Below are positions 1-9,473 of a stretch of 64,000 bases of DNA, in pieces. The translations under genes were made by a program, and so were the position numbers. The DNA is taken from NCBI RefSeq assembly GCF_004365705.1, contig NZ_SOBN01000001.1, forward strand, positions 4,512,001 through 4,576,000. The letters are read 5' to 3'. Source of the DNA: Streptomyces sp. 846.5 (lineage in GTDB: Bacteria > Actinomycetota > Actinomycetes > Streptomycetales > Streptomycetaceae). The notes beneath the pieces were generated by a model. That model did not search any database. It worked only from the letters and a program-made list of their open reading frames with translations, and was not told the DNA's origin. Numbering within the stretch: the first letter of the stretch is position 1; the number at the start of each line of letters is the position of its first letter.

Positions 1-1
1 C

Positions 2-1687
2 CGCACCCCGGCCGAGACCGGGCTGCGCGGCGACGAGTTCCGGCTCTACGAGCTGATCTGGATGCGCACCGTCGCCTCGCAGATGAAGGACGCCGTCGGC
101 CAGTCCGTCACCGTCAAGGTGGCCGGCACCTCCGCCGACGGCCGGGACGCCGAGTTCTCCGCCACCGGCAAGATCATCACCTTCCACGGCTTCCTCAAGG
201 CCTATGTCGAGGGCCGCGACGACCCGGACGCCGAGCTGGACGACCGCGAGCGCCGGCTGCCGCCGGTCGCCGAGGGCGACGCCCTCAGCGCCGAGGAGAT
301 CGAGCTCGACGGCCACGCCACCAAGCCCCCGGCCCGCTTCACCGAGGCCTCGCTGATCAAGGAGCTGGAGGACCGCGAGATCGGCCGTCCCTCCACCTAC
401 GCCGCGATCATCGACACCATCGTGGCCCGCCGCTACGTCTTCAAGAAGGGGACGGCGCTGGTTCCGTCCTTCCTGGCGCTGGCAGTGGTCCGGCTGCTGG
501 AGGAGCACTTCGGCCGCCTGGTCGACTACGACTTCACCGCGAAGATGGAGAACGACCTCGACGGCATCGCCCGCGGCGAGGCCGAGTCGGTGCCCTGGCT
601 GCGCCGCTTCTACTACGGCGAGGCGGCCGAGGGCGCCGCGGCCTCCTCCGCCGCCGACGCCGGCAACGGCGACGGCGACCACCTCGGCGGCCTCAAGGAA
701 CTGGTCACCGACCTCGGCGCGATCGACGCCCGGGAGATCAGCTCCTTCCCGGTCGCGGACAGCGGCATCATGCTGCGCGTCGGCCGCTACGGCCCGTACG
801 TGGAGCGCGGCGAGCAGCGCGCCGACGTCCCCGACGAGCTGGCCCCCGACGAGCTCACCGTCGAGCTGGCCGAGGAACTGCTGGCCAAGCCCAGCGGCGT
901 CCGCGAGCTGGGCCAGGACCCGGTCAGCGGCAACGAGATCGTGGCCAAGGACGGCCGCTACGGCCCGTACTTCACCGAGGTGCTGCCCGAGGGCACGCCC
1001 AAGACCGGCAAGAACGCGGTCAAGCCGCGCACCCAGTCGCTGCTGTCCACCATGAACCTGGACACGGTCACCCTGGAGGACGCGCTCAAGGTCTTCGGCC
1101 TGCCGCGGGTCGTCGGCGCCGACGCCGACGGCGTGGAGATCACCGCGCAGAACGGCCGCTACGGCCCGTACCTCAAGAAGGGCACCGACTCGCGCTCCCT
1201 CGAGAACGAGGAGCAGATGTTCACGGTGACCCTGGACGAGGCGCTGGCGATCTACGCCCAGCCCAAGGCGCGTGGACGGGCCGCCGCCAAGCCGCCGCTG
1301 AAGGAGCTGGGCGTCGACCCGGTCAGCGAGCGTCCGGTGGTGGTCAAGGACGGCCGCTTCGGCGCCTATGTCACCGACGGGGAGACCAATGCGACGCTGC
1401 GCCGTGACGACAGCGTCGAGGAGATCACCCCGGAGCGCGGCTACGAGCTGCTGGCCGAGAAGCGCGCCAAGGGTCCGGTGAAGAAGACCGCCAAGAAGGC
1501 CCCGGCCAAGAAGGCCCCCGCGAAGAAGACGGCGGCCAAGAAGGCGACGACCACGGTCAGGAAGACCGCCGCCAAGACGGCGGCGGCCAAGACCGCGGCC
1601 AAGACGACCACGGCGGCCGTCGCCAAGAAGGCTCCGGCGAAGAAAGCCCCGGCCGAGAAGGCCTCCGCCTCCGCCTCGGCCGAGTAG
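2..1687 (+). CDS. topA: DNA topoisomerase I, C-terminal part (5' end outside window)
   Basis: The reading frame is open from the first base of the window, so this is the distal ~561 codons of a bacterial type IA topoisomerase, which relaxes negatively supercoiled DNA; the Toprim and active-site tyrosine regions lie upstream of the window. The visible part has the end of the core fold, then four C-terminal repeats each marked by a GRYGPY-like motif (near 782, 953, 1157 and 1349, the last as GRFGAY). It ends in a Lys/Ala-rich tail from about 1465, a basic DNA-binding tail typical of actinobacterial TopA. A GC-rich hairpin follows the stop. The gene order with tmk and holB is the usual one in Streptomyces. 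Identification is secure. Confidence 0.95.
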   Translation, partial: RTPAETGLRGDEFRLYELIWMRTVASQMKDAVGQSVTVKVAGTSADGRDAEFSATGKIITFHGFLKAYVEGRDDPDAELDDRERRLPPVAEGDALSAEEIELDGHATKPPARFTEASLIKELEDREIGRPSTYAAIIDTIVARRYVFKKGTALVPSFLALAVVRLLEEHFGRLVDYDFTAKMENDLDGIARGEAESVPWLRRFYYGEAAEGAAASSAADAGNGDGDHLGGLKELVTDLGAIDAREISSFPVADSGIMLRVGRYGPYVERGEQRADVPDELAPDELTVELAEELLAKPSGVRELGQDPVSGNEIVAKDGRYGPYFTEVLPEGTPKTGKNAVKPRTQSLLSTMNLDTVTLEDALKVFGLPRVVGADADGVEITAQNGRYGPYLKKGTDSRSLENEEQMFTVTLDEALAIYAQPKARGRAAAKPPLKELGVDPVSERPVVVKDGRFGAYVTDGETNATLRRDDSVEEITPERGYELLAEKRAKGPVKKTAKKAPAKKAPAKKTAAKKATTTVRKTAAKTAAAKTAAKTTTAAVAKKAPAKKAPAEKASASASAE

Positions 1688-1702
1688 CGGCTCCCGCGTC
1701 CG

Positions 1703-1738
1703 AGGGCGGCCCTGTTCCGTACGGGACGGGGCCGCCCT
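1703..1738 (+). terminator. Hairpin terminator after topA
   Basis: Ten-base arms AGGGCGGCCC (1703-1712) and GGGCCGCCCT (1729-1738) are perfectly complementary and enclose a partly pairing loop. It starts 16 bases after the topA stop. There is no T-run, as is common for actinobacterial terminators. Confidence 0.6.
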
Positions 1739-1819
1739 GCTGCGTGGCGCTGGGGTCACAGATGTGTCATGACCCCGTGCTCTTCCCGTGGACGTCCGTT
1801 CGGTGTCCGGCCCTCCGGA

Positions 1820-1833
1820 TAGGCTGACGCACA
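1820..1833 (+). promoter_or_regulatory. Candidate leaderless promoter for the MFS-tmk fusion
   Basis: TAGGCT at 1820-1825 fits a -10 element (TAnnnT), and its last base is seven bases from the ATG at 1833. No Shine-Dalgarno sequence precedes that ATG, so transcription probably starts at or next to the start codon. This placement is the reason for choosing 1833 over the in-frame codon at 1788. Confidence 0.5.
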
Positions 1834-4800
1834 TGACCAGTGCTGAGCAGCCCATCGAACCTGTCGCGACAGCGCCGCTCACCGTCGTCCCCGGCGGGAG
1901 CCTGGCCGAGCGGGCCGGCGCGCTGCTGCGCGTGCGCTCGTACCAGAAGCTGTGGCGCACCCAGCTGCTTGGTGCGATCGGCGACCGGCTGGCGCTGCTG
2001 GTCCTGGTGGTGCTGGTGGTTCAGGTCGCCGTGACCGGGTCCTCCTCCGACCAGGTCTACCGGCACGCGCTGCTCGGGATCGCCGCCGTGCTGGGCGCGC
2101 GGCTGCTGGCGTCGCTGGCCGTCGGGGTGCTGCTGCTGGGGCCGGTGCACCGGCTGCTGGACAAGGCCGACCGCCGCTGGAGCCTGTTGGGGACGGACGT
2201 CCTGGGCGCCGTGCTGATCGGGGTGGCCCCGTTCTGGACGGTGTGGTTCCACTCCACCGCCGCGATCTGGCTGATCGTCACCGCCTTTGTGCTGGGCGCC
2301 GCCGAGCGTTTCGGTGCGATCGCCCGCGAGGCCGTGGCAGGCCGGCTGCTGCCGTCCGCAGCGCCCGGCGTTCCGGTCGTGGACCAGAGCCCGGTGCTGC
2401 GCCACATCGACCGGCGGACCGGCTATGCGGCGCTGCCTCTGGCGGCCGCCGCGCTGGCCGGATTCAGCCTGATCGAGAACGGCATCGCCTCGGGCGGCAA
2501 CTGGCTCGGACACCACGTCGGCACCGTGTCGGCGTTCGGCGCCGCCGGCTTCCTGATCGCCGCTGCGGTGCTGCTCTACCTGGAGGAACTGCCGAGCGTC
2601 CCGGCCGGTTCGGCCGCGCCGCGCTCCCCGCTGGCGTCGCTGCGCGCCCCGGCCGACGCTCAGAGCGGCCGCCCCGGGCAGCCCGCACAGTCGCCCCAGC
2701 CCGCCGAGCCTGCCGGGAAGGCCCCCTGCGGCCGCACCGGCAGTTCCGTCCTGTTCAGCTTCTCCGTCGCCGGGGCCGTCGCCGCGATGGCCTCCGTCGT
2801 CGGCGTCGCCCTGCCGCACGCCTACGACCTCGCCGCGGGACCGGTCGGCTTCGGGCTGCTGGTCCTCGCCGCCGGTGCGATGCCCGCCCTCGGCGCGCAC
2901 CTCGCGGCCTCGGTGCTGCCGGTCCTGGGCCGCCGTCGGCTGCTCCCGCTGGCGCTGGGCACCACCGCGCTGGCCCTGCTGCTGGCCGGGCTGGTCCCGG
3001 ACTTCGTGCTGGCCCTAGTCCTGGTGAGCGTCGCCGGCCTGGCCGCCGGAATCGCCGTCCGCACCGGCCGGGTGCTGCTCGACCTGGAGACCGAGGAGGC
3101 CCGGCAGCCGCTGGTGGCCGAGCACCTCCAGGCGATGATCAGGGCCGCCGCCGCGGCGGGCCTGCTGGTCGGCCCGCTGCTGGCCGCCGCCTTCGGACGG
3201 CAGACCGCCGGATCGGTCGACTTCGACCACGGCGGCGCGGGCCTCGCGCTCGCGGTCGTCGGCCTGCTGCTGCTGGTCTTCGCCGTCGTCCTGTTCCTGC
3301 GCACCGATGACCGCCGCGCCACCGCCTCGCTCAGCCGGGACGTCTGGGAAGGGCTGCGCGGCGGCGCCAGGACCGCTCCGCACCGGGCCGGCACCGGCTA
3401 CTTCATCGCCCTGGAGGGCGGCGACGGCGCCGGCAAGTCCACCCAGGCGCAGGCCCTGGCCGAGTGGATCCGCAGCAAGGGCCACGAGGTCGTGGTCACC
3501 CGCGAGCCCGGCGGCAGCGCCATCGGCCAGCGGCTCCGCGCGATGCTGCTGGACGTCGGCAACACCGGCATCTCGCACCGCGCCGAGGCGCTGCTTTACG
3601 CGGCGGACCGGGCCGAGCACGTCGACACGGTGATCCGCCCCGCGCTGGAGCGCGGCGCCGTCGTCATCACCGACCGCTACATGGACTCCTCCGTCGCCTA
3701 CCAGGGCGCAGGACGCGATCTGGCGGGCAGTGAGGTCGCCAGGATCTCGCGCTGGGCCACCGACGGGCTGGTCCCCGACCTGACGGTGCTGCTGGACCTC
3801 GACCCGGTCGCGGCGCGCGAGCGCTTCACCGAGGCGCTGGACCGGCTGGAGTCCGAGCCCGAGGACTTCCACGCCCGGGTGCGCTCGGGATTCCTGGCGC
3901 TGGCCGCCGCCGACCCGGTGCGCTACCTGGTCGTCAACGCCGCACAGCCGCCCGCCGCCGTCAGCACCGCGATCCGGCACCGGCTGGACCGGGAGCTGCC
4001 GCTGTCCGAGCAGGAGCGGGTCGCCCGCGCCGAGCAGGAGCGGCTGGCCCGGGAGGCCGAGGAGCGACGGCTCGCCGAGGAGGCCCGGGCCAAGGCCGAG
4101 GCCGAGAAGGCGGAGCGGGAGAAGCAGGCGCTGCTGGAGCGGCTCCGCATGGAGGAGGAAGAGAAGGAGAAGGCCCGGCAGGCCGAGGAGGACCGCAAGG
4201 CCGCCGAGGTCGCCCGCCTCGCCGCGGAGGAGGCCCGCCTCGCCGCCGAGGCGGAGGCGGCACGCAGGGCGGCCGAGGACGAGGCGCGCCGCGAGGCCGA
4301 GCTGCGGGAACGCCGCCGGGTAGAGGCGGAGGCGGCCCGGCTGGCCGAGCTGGAGCGGCAGCGCGAGGCCCGCCGCGCCGAGGAGCGCCGCCGTGCGGAG
4401 GACGCGCTGCGCCGCGCGGAGGAGGCCAGGCTCGCCTCGGCGGCGGCCGCGGCAGCCGCTGCGGCCACTGCGGCCGAGACCCAGGAGACCCAAGAGGCCG
4501 AGACCCGCGAGCTGCCGATCGCGAAGCCCAAGGCGGCGGGTTCTGACGATGCGACAGCCAAGATGCCGGTCGTCAGCGATGCGAAGCCCGGCACTGCGGC
4601 ACCGGTCGAGCCGGAGGAACCCACCCAGGTCATCAGCGAGGAGGAGCGCGCGGAGGCGGTCCGCCGCGCCGAGGCGATCGAGGCGGAGCGGGCGGCCGCA
4701 GCCGCGAAGTCGGCCCCGCCGAAGCCGGCGACCCCGCCGGTGACCCCGCCGAAGCCGCCGACACCCCCGACCACCCCGCCGACCCCGCCGACCCCGCCGA

Positions 4801-5300
4801 CCGCCTCCGCTTCCTCCGCCGCCGACGAGACCACGGTGCTGCCGCAGGTCACCGAGGACCCGCGGCCGCGCCGGGGACGGGCGGTCGTGAAGCCGCCCGA
4901 GGCGCAGCCCGCTCAGGAGGAGCAGACCGCGGTCCTGCCGCAGGTGGACGACCCGGAGCGGACCCGCCAGCTGCCCAAGGCCTGGCGGGTGGCCAAGCCG
5001 CGCAGCGACGAGAGCGTTCAGGACAAGGTCCCCGACTGGCTGTTCCGCCCCGAGGACGGCGGGTCGCAGCCGCCGCCCGCGCCCCCGGTGGAGCGCACCC
5101 GGCAGATGCCCGTCGTCGACCCGAACGCACCGGCACCCCAGCCCGGCCGCTACGACTGGGCCGAGGACACCCCGCTGGACGACCTGCCCAGCCTGACCGA
5201 CGAACTGCTCGGCTCGCGCGACGAGTGGTCCCAGTGGGACGGCCGTGAGCCGGAGGCCGGGCCCGAGGACGGCAGGGGCACAGGTCCCGGCAGGAAGTGA
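1833..5300 (+). CDS. tmk: MFS-like membrane domain fused to thymidylate kinase with long C-terminal extension
   Basis: A 1155-residue fusion. Residues ~20-500 form an MFS-like transporter domain with about 12 hydrophobic segments. Residues ~522-720 are thymidylate kinase, which phosphorylates dTMP to dTDP: the P-loop GGDGAGKST, the TREPGG motif and DRYMDSSVAYQGAGR are all present. Then come a charged Ala/Glu/Arg-rich coiled coil (~725-890), a Pro/Thr-rich stretch (~956-990) and an acidic tail. Stand-alone bacterial Tmk is about 210 residues. The kinase motifs are intact, so it is probably the essential dTMP kinase, tethered to the membrane. This fusion is known from Streptomyces; the role of the transporter part and tail is unclear. 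holB follows with its own promoter-like signal. Confidence 0.9.
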   Translation: MTSAEQPIEPVATAPLTVVPGGSLAERAGALLRVRSYQKLWRTQLLGAIGDRLALLVLVVLVVQVAVTGSSSDQVYRHALLGIAAVLGARLLASLAVGVLLLGPVHRLLDKADRRWSLLGTDVLGAVLIGVAPFWTVWFHSTAAIWLIVTAFVLGAAERFGAIAREAVAGRLLPSAAPGVPVVDQSPVLRHIDRRTGYAALPLAAAALAGFSLIENGIASGGNWLGHHVGTVSAFGAAGFLIAAAVLLYLEELPSVPAGSAAPRSPLASLRAPADAQSGRPGQPAQSPQPAEPAGKAPCGRTGSSVLFSFSVAGAVAAMASVVGVALPHAYDLAAGPVGFGLLVLAAGAMPALGAHLAASVLPVLGRRRLLPLALGTTALALLLAGLVPDFVLALVLVSVAGLAAGIAVRTGRVLLDLETEEARQPLVAEHLQAMIRAAAAAGLLVGPLLAAAFGRQTAGSVDFDHGGAGLALAVVGLLLLVFAVVLFLRTDDRRATASLSRDVWEGLRGGARTAPHRAGTGYFIALEGGDGAGKSTQAQALAEWIRSKGHEVVVTREPGGSAIGQRLRAMLLDVGNTGISHRAEALLYAADRAEHVDTVIRPALERGAVVITDRYMDSSVAYQGAGRDLAGSEVARISRWATDGLVPDLTVLLDLDPVAARERFTEALDRLESEPEDFHARVRSGFLALAAADPVRYLVVNAAQPPAAVSTAIRHRLDRELPLSEQERVARAEQERLAREAEERRLAEEARAKAEAEKAEREKQALLERLRMEEEEKEKARQAEEDRKAAEVARLAAEEARLAAEAEAARRAAEDEARREAELRERRRVEAEAARLAELERQREARRAEERRRAEDALRRAEEARLASAAAAAAAAATAAETQETQEAETRELPIAKPKAAGSDDATAKMPVVSDAKPGTAAPVEPEEPTQVISEEERAEAVRRAEAIEAERAAAAAKSAPPKPATPPVTPPKPPTPPTTPPTPPTPPTASASSAADETTVLPQVTEDPRPRRGRAVVKPPEAQPAQEEQTAVLPQVDDPERTRQLPKAWRVAKPRSDESVQDKVPDWLFRPEDGGSQPPPAPPVERTRQMPVVDPNAPAPQPGRYDWAEDTPLDDLPSLTDELLGSRDEWSQWDGREPEAGPEDGRGTGPGRK

Positions 5301-5320
5301 GCGCTGTCGGTGCCGCCCGT

Positions 5321-5326
5321 TAGGCT
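5321..5326 (+). promoter_or_regulatory. Candidate -10 element for holB
   Basis: TAGGCT lies 40 bases before the holB GTG and just after the tmk stop, the same hexamer as before the tmk fusion. This would allow holB transcription independent of tmk. No convincing -35 was seen. Confidence 0.35.
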
Positions 5327-5365
5327 CGTGCCACAGCAGTCGGGCACGACCGGACCGGAGACATC

Positions 5366-6598
5366 GTGAGCGTGTGGGACGACCTGGTCGGCCAGGAACA
5401 GGTGGTGGAGCAGCTCGTCGCCGCCGCCAGGTCGGCGCGGTTGGTCCTGGAGGGCGGCCGGAGCAGCGGCGCTGAGGAGCAGGCCGCGCCCGCCGCGGCC
5501 GGCACCACAGGGATGACGCATGCCTGGTTGTTCACGGGGCCGCCCGGCTCCGGCATGTCCACCGCGGCCCGCGCCTTCGCCGCCGCGCTCCAGTGCACCT
5601 CGCCGGATCTGGAGCTCGGCGGGGTGCCGGGCTGCGGCTTCTGCGAGGGCTGCCACACCGCGCTGATCGGCAGCCACGCCGATGTGGAGTCGGTGCGCAC
5701 GGATGTGCTCAGCATCGGCGTGAAGGAGACCAGGGAGCTGGTCCGCAGCGCGTCGATGTCCCCGGCCGGGGGCCGCTGGCAGGTGATCATCCTGGAGGAC
5801 TCCGACCGGCTCACCGAGGGTGCCGCCAACGTCCTGCTGAAGGCCATCGAGGAGCCGGCGCAGCGGACGGTGTGGCTGCTCTGCGCCCCGTCCGTGGAGG
5901 ACGCGCTGCCGACGATCCGCTCCCGCTGCCGGCTGCTGGTGCTGCGGACCCCGCCGGTGGCCGCGGTCGCCGACGTGCTGGTGCGCCGGGACGGCGTCGA
6001 ACCGGAGATGGCGGCCTTCGCCGCCCGCGCCGCCCAGGGCCACATCGGACGGGCCCGCAGGCTGGCCCTGGACGCGGGGGCGCGCGAGCGCCGGGCCGAG
6101 GTGCTGAAGCTGCCGCTGCGCGTCGCCGACCTCGGCGCCTGCCTGGCCGGTGCGCAGAGCCTGGTCGACGCGGCGGCCGCGGACGCCAAACAGGTCGCCG
6201 AGGAGGTCGACGCCAAGGAGACCGAGGACCTGCGGGCCGCGCTGGGCGCCGCGGCCGGTGTCGGCGGCAGGATGCCGCGCGGCACGGCCGGGGCGATGAA
6301 GGAGCTGGAGGACCGGCAGAAGCGCCGGGCCACCCGCACCCAGCGGGACAGTCTGGACCGGGCGCTGATCGACCTGTCCTCCTTCTACCGCGATGTGCTG
6401 GCCGTGCAGTTCGGCGCCGCGGGCGAGCTCTCCAACGAGGAGATGCGGGCGGCCGTGGAACGGGTCGCCGGGGAGTCGCGCCCGGAGGGGACGCTGCGCA
6501 GGATCGAAGCCGTCCTGGCCTGCCGTACCGCGCTGGAGCGCAATGTCGCCCCGCTACTGGCCGTCGAGGCCATGGCGGTCGCGCTGCGCGCGGGCTAG
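5366..6598 (+). CDS. holB: DNA polymerase III subunit delta'
   Basis: Clamp-loader subunit of 410 residues. The AAA+ P-loop region at ~57-66 reads GPPGSGMST, with Met in place of the catalytic Lys; this is expected because delta' does not hydrolyse ATP. A zinc-binding cluster (Cys-76 region plus CGFCEGC at ~89-95), the HADVE segment and the SRC arginine-finger motif follow in the usual order. The GTG start is preceded by GGAG at 5357-5360. The C-terminal collar domain is complete. The position after tmk is conserved in streptomycetes. Confidence 0.93.
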   Translation: MSVWDDLVGQEQVVEQLVAAARSARLVLEGGRSSGAEEQAAPAAAGTTGMTHAWLFTGPPGSGMSTAARAFAAALQCTSPDLELGGVPGCGFCEGCHTALIGSHADVESVRTDVLSIGVKETRELVRSASMSPAGGRWQVIILEDSDRLTEGAANVLLKAIEEPAQRTVWLLCAPSVEDALPTIRSRCRLLVLRTPPVAAVADVLVRRDGVEPEMAAFAARAAQGHIGRARRLALDAGARERRAEVLKLPLRVADLGACLAGAQSLVDAAAADAKQVAEEVDAKETEDLRAALGAAAGVGGRMPRGTAGAMKELEDRQKRRATRTQRDSLDRALIDLSSFYRDVLAVQFGAAGELSNEEMRAAVERVAGESRPEGTLRRIEAVLACRTALERNVAPLLAVEAMAVALRAG

Positions 6599-6673
6599 CT
6601 GGCGCTGCTTCATTCGGGTGACTCTTGGCGTCCTCGGTGAGGATTGCGGTGCGGGGCGGGGGATGGCCCCTGG

Positions 6674-7720
6674 ATGATCTTGTGGTGGGCGGGTTTGGCG
6701 CTGTTCGGAGTGGTGGCCGCGGTATGGGCGGGGGGAAGCGCCCTCGCCGCCTGGCGTGAACAGCAGGCCGGACTGGTGTACGAGTTGACGCCCTGTTACC
6801 GGGGCACGGCCCTGCGCGGCGCGGCGGCCGTCGCGGCGCTCGGCTGCGTCTGCGCGGGCGGCGTCGCGGTCGGCCTGTCACCCCAGCGGAGCGCCGGCGC
6901 CGGTCCGGCGGTGGCGCGCCCGTTCCATGCCGCAGCCGCGCCCGTTCACCCGCAGAGTCCCTCCCGTCCGCCCTCGCCCGCCGGGCTGCTGATGGTGGGT
7001 CATCCCTCGGGCGGCCAGCTGCTGGAGGGCGCGCTCCCCGGAGTCCCCGGGCGGCTCAGGGTGTGGCTGCCGAAGCAGTACCCGGGACACGCCGCGCCGC
7101 TCCAGGTCCTCCTGGTCCGCACCGTCCCCGCCCAGCTCGGCCCGGTCTTCGACGGCCTGCAGAGCGCCGCCGAGCTGGGCCGCGCCAACCCCTTCGTCGC
7201 GGTCGCGCCGCTCGCGGACTGCGACCCCGCCGCGTACCCGCCGGCCGAGCAGCTGCGCCGGGCCCTGGCCGCCCGGTTCCACGTCCGGAAGGACGCCCAG
7301 GGCTGGGCGCTGCTGGGGCTGGGCGCCGGTGCGCCCTGCGCGGTGGCCGAGGAGCTGGCGCACCCGGCGCTGTTCACCGCCGCGGCCGGACTGTCCGGGC
7401 GCTACGAGGCGCTGCTCCCGCTGCGCGGACCGAGCGTCGCCGCGCCCGGGACCGCCCATCTGCTGCTCGCCGACACCGCCGCCGACACGGCGGGCCAGCA
7501 GTCGACCGCGCGGCTCCGCGGAGCACTCGCGACCCGTCCGCACACCGACCTGCGGATGGTCGCCACCGCCCAGGACTTCTCCCCCGAGCGGGAGCGCTTC
7601 CGCCTGGTGCGCCAGGGCGCCGGGTATCTGACGGAGCTTCTGGCCGCGTCCGGGCAGGCGGCGACGCAGGCAACGGCGCAGGCGACAGGGCCGACAGCGC
7701 GGCAGGGAACATCGCGGTGA
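6674..7720 (+). CDS. Membrane-anchored esterase-fold protein, probably catalytically dead
   Basis: 348 residues. Two hydrophobic segments (about 2-24 and 46-66) are followed by an extracytoplasmic domain resembling the antigen-85/putative esterase alpha/beta-hydrolase family. Where that family carries the GxSxG nucleophile elbow this protein reads GLGAG (near residue 214), so the nucleophilic serine appears replaced by glycine. The ATG at 6674 is chosen because hydrophobic sequence starts right there; a weak G-rich stretch precedes it. It lies 75 bases after holB and may be cotranscribed. Function unknown; a binding or structural role is more likely than hydrolysis. Confidence 0.6.
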   Translation: MILWWAGLALFGVVAAVWAGGSALAAWREQQAGLVYELTPCYRGTALRGAAAVAALGCVCAGGVAVGLSPQRSAGAGPAVARPFHAAAAPVHPQSPSRPPSPAGLLMVGHPSGGQLLEGALPGVPGRLRVWLPKQYPGHAAPLQVLLVRTVPAQLGPVFDGLQSAAELGRANPFVAVAPLADCDPAAYPPAEQLRRALAARFHVRKDAQGWALLGLGAGAPCAVAEELAHPALFTAAAGLSGRYEALLPLRGPSVAAPGTAHLLLADTAADTAGQQSTARLRGALATRPHTDLRMVATAQDFSPERERFRLVRQGAGYLTELLAASGQAATQATAQATGPTARQGTSR

Positions 7721-7770
7721 CTCTCAGCATCGAACGGTACCCTCTCCGTGCAGAGAGAGTTGAGGTCCGG

Positions 7771-9399
7771 ATGAACGTAGTACGGCGGTTCGCCACAGCG
7801 ACGGTGCTGTCCGCGAGCCTGGTCGTGGTGGCCGGGTGCACTTCCCCCGCGCCCGCTCCTCCCCGCAGTACCGGCGCAGGCTCGGACGCCGCCTCGTCCG
7901 CCGCCGCGTCGACAGGCTCCGCGTCAGCCGGCGCCGCCGCGTCGTCCGCGCCGGTACTGGAGCCGCTGTCCGCTGCGATCCCGGCCGACCTGCAGCGCTA
8001 CTACAGCCAGAAGCTGACCTGGACCACCAGCGGCTGCGACTCGGGCTTCCAGTGCGCCACGATGAAGGTCCCGCTGGACTACGCGAACCCGGGGTCGGGC
8101 TCCGCCGACATCTCGCTGGCCGTGGTCCGGCGCAAGGGGGTCGGCCAGGGGTCCCAGCACCTCGGATCGCTGCTGGTCAACCCGGGTGGCCCGGGCGGCT
8201 CCGCGATCGACTACGCCGAGTACGCGGCGACCAGCTTCCCGACCGTGATCCGGAACGCCTACGACATCGTCGGAATGGACCCGCGCGGGGTCAACCGGAG
8301 CACCCCGGTGACCTGTCTGACGAACCAGCAGATGGACGCCTTCGCCGCCACCGACACCACCCCCGACTCGCAGGCCGGGATCAACACCCTGCTCGCCGCC
8401 GACAAGACCTTCGCCCAGGGCTGCGAACAGCGCTCCGGCGCGCTGCTCGGCCATGTCAGCACGGTCGAGGCGGCGAAGGACATGGACGTCCTGCGCGCCC
8501 TGCTCGGCGACGCCAAGCTCAACTACCTGGGCAAGTCCTACGGGACCTTCCTCGGCGCCACCTACGCCGGGCTGTTCCCGTCCCGGGTCGGCCACCTGGT
8601 GCTGGACGGCGCCATGAACCCCTCGCTGGACGCCCTGCAGCTCGACAGCCAGCAGGCCGGCGGCTTCGAGACGGCCTTCAACGCCTTCGCGGCCGACTGC
8701 GTGAAGCAGAGCAACTGCCCGCTCGGCTCGACCGTCAAGCAGGCCGGGACCAGGCTCGACGCCCTGTTCCTCTCCTGGGACAAGCACCCGCTCCCCACCG
8801 ACTCCCCGTCCCGGCCGCTGGGCGAGGCGCTGGGCACGACCGGTGTGATCTCCGCCATGTACGACCAGGGGCAGTGGCCGATCCTCCGCGCGGCGCTGAC
8901 CCAGGCCGTCGCCGGCAACGGCACCGGCCTGCTGGCGCTCTCCGACCAGTACTACGAGCGGTCCTCCTCGGGCCAGTACCAGAACCTGATGGCTGCCAAC
9001 GCCGCGGTCAACTGCCTGGACCTGGCCCCGGCGGCGACCACGCCGCAGGAGGTGGAGCAGCAGCTCGCCGTCTACCAGAAGGCGTCGCCGCACTTCGGCA
9101 CCACGCTGGCCTGGTCCGGCCTGTCCTGCGCCGCCTGGCCGGTGAAGCCCACCGGCGAACCGCACACCATCCCGGCCAAGGGCGCGGCCCCGATCCTGGT
9201 CGTCGGCACCACCCGCGACCCGGCCACCCCGTACGCCTGGGCCCAGGCGCTGGCGGCCCAGCTCGACTCGGGGACGCTGCTCTCCTTCAACGGCGACGGG
9301 CACACCGCGTACGAGCGCGGCAGCACCTGCGTGGACAACGACGTCAACACCTACCTGCTGACCGGCGCCACTCCGGCCAAGGGCACCATGTGCAACTAA
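7771..9399 (+). CDS. Secreted lipoprotein alpha/beta-hydrolase, tripeptidyl aminopeptidase (Tap/SlpD) type
   Basis: 542 residues. The N-terminus is a lipoprotein signal peptide ending in the lipobox VAGC, followed by an Ala/Ser/Pro linker. The catalytic domain has the oxyanion segment NPGGPGGS, the nucleophile motif GKSYG (Ser ~255), the acid in TTRDPATP (~481) and the histidine in GDGHTAY (~510): a complete peptidase S33 triad. Paired C-terminal cysteines match Streptomyces Tap-like enzymes, which remove N-terminal tripeptides from exported proteins. The frame is open much further upstream, but ATG 7771 is chosen because GAGG precedes it and the signal peptide starts there. A TACCCT -10-like hexamer lies at 7738-7743. 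Confidence 0.88.
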   Translation: MNVVRRFATATVLSASLVVVAGCTSPAPAPPRSTGAGSDAASSAAASTGSASAGAAASSAPVLEPLSAAIPADLQRYYSQKLTWTTSGCDSGFQCATMKVPLDYANPGSGSADISLAVVRRKGVGQGSQHLGSLLVNPGGPGGSAIDYAEYAATSFPTVIRNAYDIVGMDPRGVNRSTPVTCLTNQQMDAFAATDTTPDSQAGINTLLAADKTFAQGCEQRSGALLGHVSTVEAAKDMDVLRALLGDAKLNYLGKSYGTFLGATYAGLFPSRVGHLVLDGAMNPSLDALQLDSQQAGGFETAFNAFAADCVKQSNCPLGSTVKQAGTRLDALFLSWDKHPLPTDSPSRPLGEALGTTGVISAMYDQGQWPILRAALTQAVAGNGTGLLALSDQYYERSSSGQYQNLMAANAAVNCLDLAPAATTPQEVEQQLAVYQKASPHFGTTLAWSGLSCAAWPVKPTGEPHTIPAKGAAPILVVGTTRDPATPYAWAQALAAQLDSGTLLSFNGDGHTAYERGSTCVDNDVNTYLLTGATPAKGTMCN

Positions 9400-9473
9400 T
9401 CGGGTACAGGTAAGGACCCATTCAGTGCCACAATCCTTTCATCGCACTTTAGGAGAGGGATGAGGCGGCAGGT

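Noticed and set aside
3923..4852. Long minus-strand open frames (Ser/Ala-rich) opposite the tmk tail
   Set aside because: They are antisense shadows of the Ala/Glu/Arg-rich coiled coil; composition is repetitive and there is no start context.
7063..7770. N-terminal extension of the Tap-like peptidase frame
   Set aside because: It overlaps the preceding gene in another frame, is Arg/Pro-rich, and the lipoprotein signal with ribosome site begins at 7771.
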